From the NCBI GenBank assembly GCA_964361105.1, contig CAYHZG010000011.1, positions 1 through 12,702 of the forward strand: 12,702 bases of DNA, written 5' to 3'. This document shows, one piece after another, positions 12,384-12,702 of the stretch. The stretch is from CAYHZG01 sp964361105. Lineage in GTDB: Bacteria; Patescibacteriota; Minisyncoccia; 2-02-FULL-40-12. Numbering within the stretch: position 1 is the stretch's first letter; each line of letters begins with the position of its first letter. The position numbers and the translations under genes are program-made. Below the pieces are notes generated by a model. The model was given only the letters and a program-made list of their open reading frames with translations. It was not told where the DNA came from and did not search any database.

Positions 12384-12702
12384 ATGGCTGAAATTGACTA
12401 TTCAAAATTTTTACCGTCATACGAGGACATGCTTATGGCCGGAATGCATTATGGCCGGAAAAAAACCGTCAAACACCCAAAGATGGATAATTTTATTTAT
12501 GCCTTAAAAGACTCTATTCATTTAATTAATATTTTTAAAGCCGGCGAAGAACTAAAAAAAACTATTGAATTTTTGAGAAAAGTGAAAGATTTGGGCGGGG
12601 TGATTTTATGGGCGGCGCTAACCAAGCACTCTGAAGCAAAGATTGTTGAAATTGCCGATTTACTCTCCATGCCCTACGTTAAAGACAGGTGGCTTGGCGG
12701 AA
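12384..12702 (+). CDS. rpsB: Ribosomal protein S2, 5' part (3' end outside window)
   Basis: The gene is open at the right edge; 106 codons are visible. The protein belongs to the small ribosomal subunit. The start MAEIDYSKFLPSYEDMLMAG leads into the S2 pattern: AGMHYGRKKTVKHPKM (19-34) corresponds to the usual AG.HFGH..R.WNPKM, then NFIYALKDSIHLINIFKAGE (36-55) and MPYVKDRWLGG (96-106), which matches the conserved RWLGG. The GHQ motif is replaced by GRK, a lineage-specific change. No Shine-Dalgarno is present, and the predicted promoter lies immediately upstream. Confidence 0.92.
   Translation, partial: MAEIDYSKFLPSYEDMLMAGMHYGRKKTVKHPKMDNFIYALKDSIHLINIFKAGEELKKTIEFLRKVKDLGGVILWAALTKHSEAKIVEIADLLSMPYVKDRWLGG

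Overview
The window looks like chromosomal DNA of a Candidate Phyla Radiation (Patescibacteria, Parcubacteria-like) bacterium. This is inferred from gene content and style. Genes are AT-rich, short and tightly packed, often overlapping by 1-8 nt, and almost none has a Shine-Dalgarno sequence. A pared-down sugar-phosphate gene set lies beside scattered ribosomal and secretion genes. No tRNA, rRNA, CRISPR array or transposase gene was seen.

Layout. Positions 1-4000 (+) hold the 3' part of a thioredoxin reductase, ribose-5-phosphate isomerase B (rpiB), a D-2-hydroxyacid (glyoxylate/hydroxypyruvate-type) dehydrogenase, a ribulose-phosphate 3-epimerase (rpe) and a PfkB-family sugar kinase. Positions 4041-4890 (+) form a more GC-rich patch: a FliA/WhiG-type sigma factor with the only strong Shine-Dalgarno in the window, an open in-frame stretch after its stop codon, and a terminator. 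Positions 4931-9846 (+) are an overlapping four-gene operon: an unrecognised 426-residue protein, class II fructose-bisphosphate aldolase, SecD, and a two-domain nuclease (Cas4/RecB-like plus DEDD exonuclease). Ribosomal protein L25 (9904-10584, +) has its own promoter and ends in a perfect 40-bp palindrome. Facing it on the minus strand are rpmE (L31), a release factor 1 lacking its N-terminal domain, and a membrane-anchored LysM-like protein. The window ends in the 5' part of rpsB (S2), divergent from rpmE.

Metabolically, rpiB, rpe, the sugar kinase and the aldolase form a non-oxidative pentose-phosphate/lower glycolysis module. L25, L31, RF1 and S2 form a translation group.

The most striking signal is a family of modular palindromic elements. 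Four copies (534-625, 1108-1179, 5518-5579, 9316-9371) obey one exact grammar: GTCC, a hairpin module CGA...TCG, the core AGGATCCT, a second module CGA...TCG, then GGAC. The modules differ in sequence and length and can swap sides. Two copies lie inside protein-coding genes without breaking the frame. A fifth site (1768-1802), carrying one of the modules but not the core, lies inside a third gene. All three are translated in the same phase of the repeat (Ala-Asn-Arg). This resembles the in-frame Rickettsia palindromic elements in behaviour, but the sequence and modular design are ones I do not recognise. Other hairpins form the 3' end of rpmE, a large nested palindrome at 2208-2379, and a cluster at 10622-10715.
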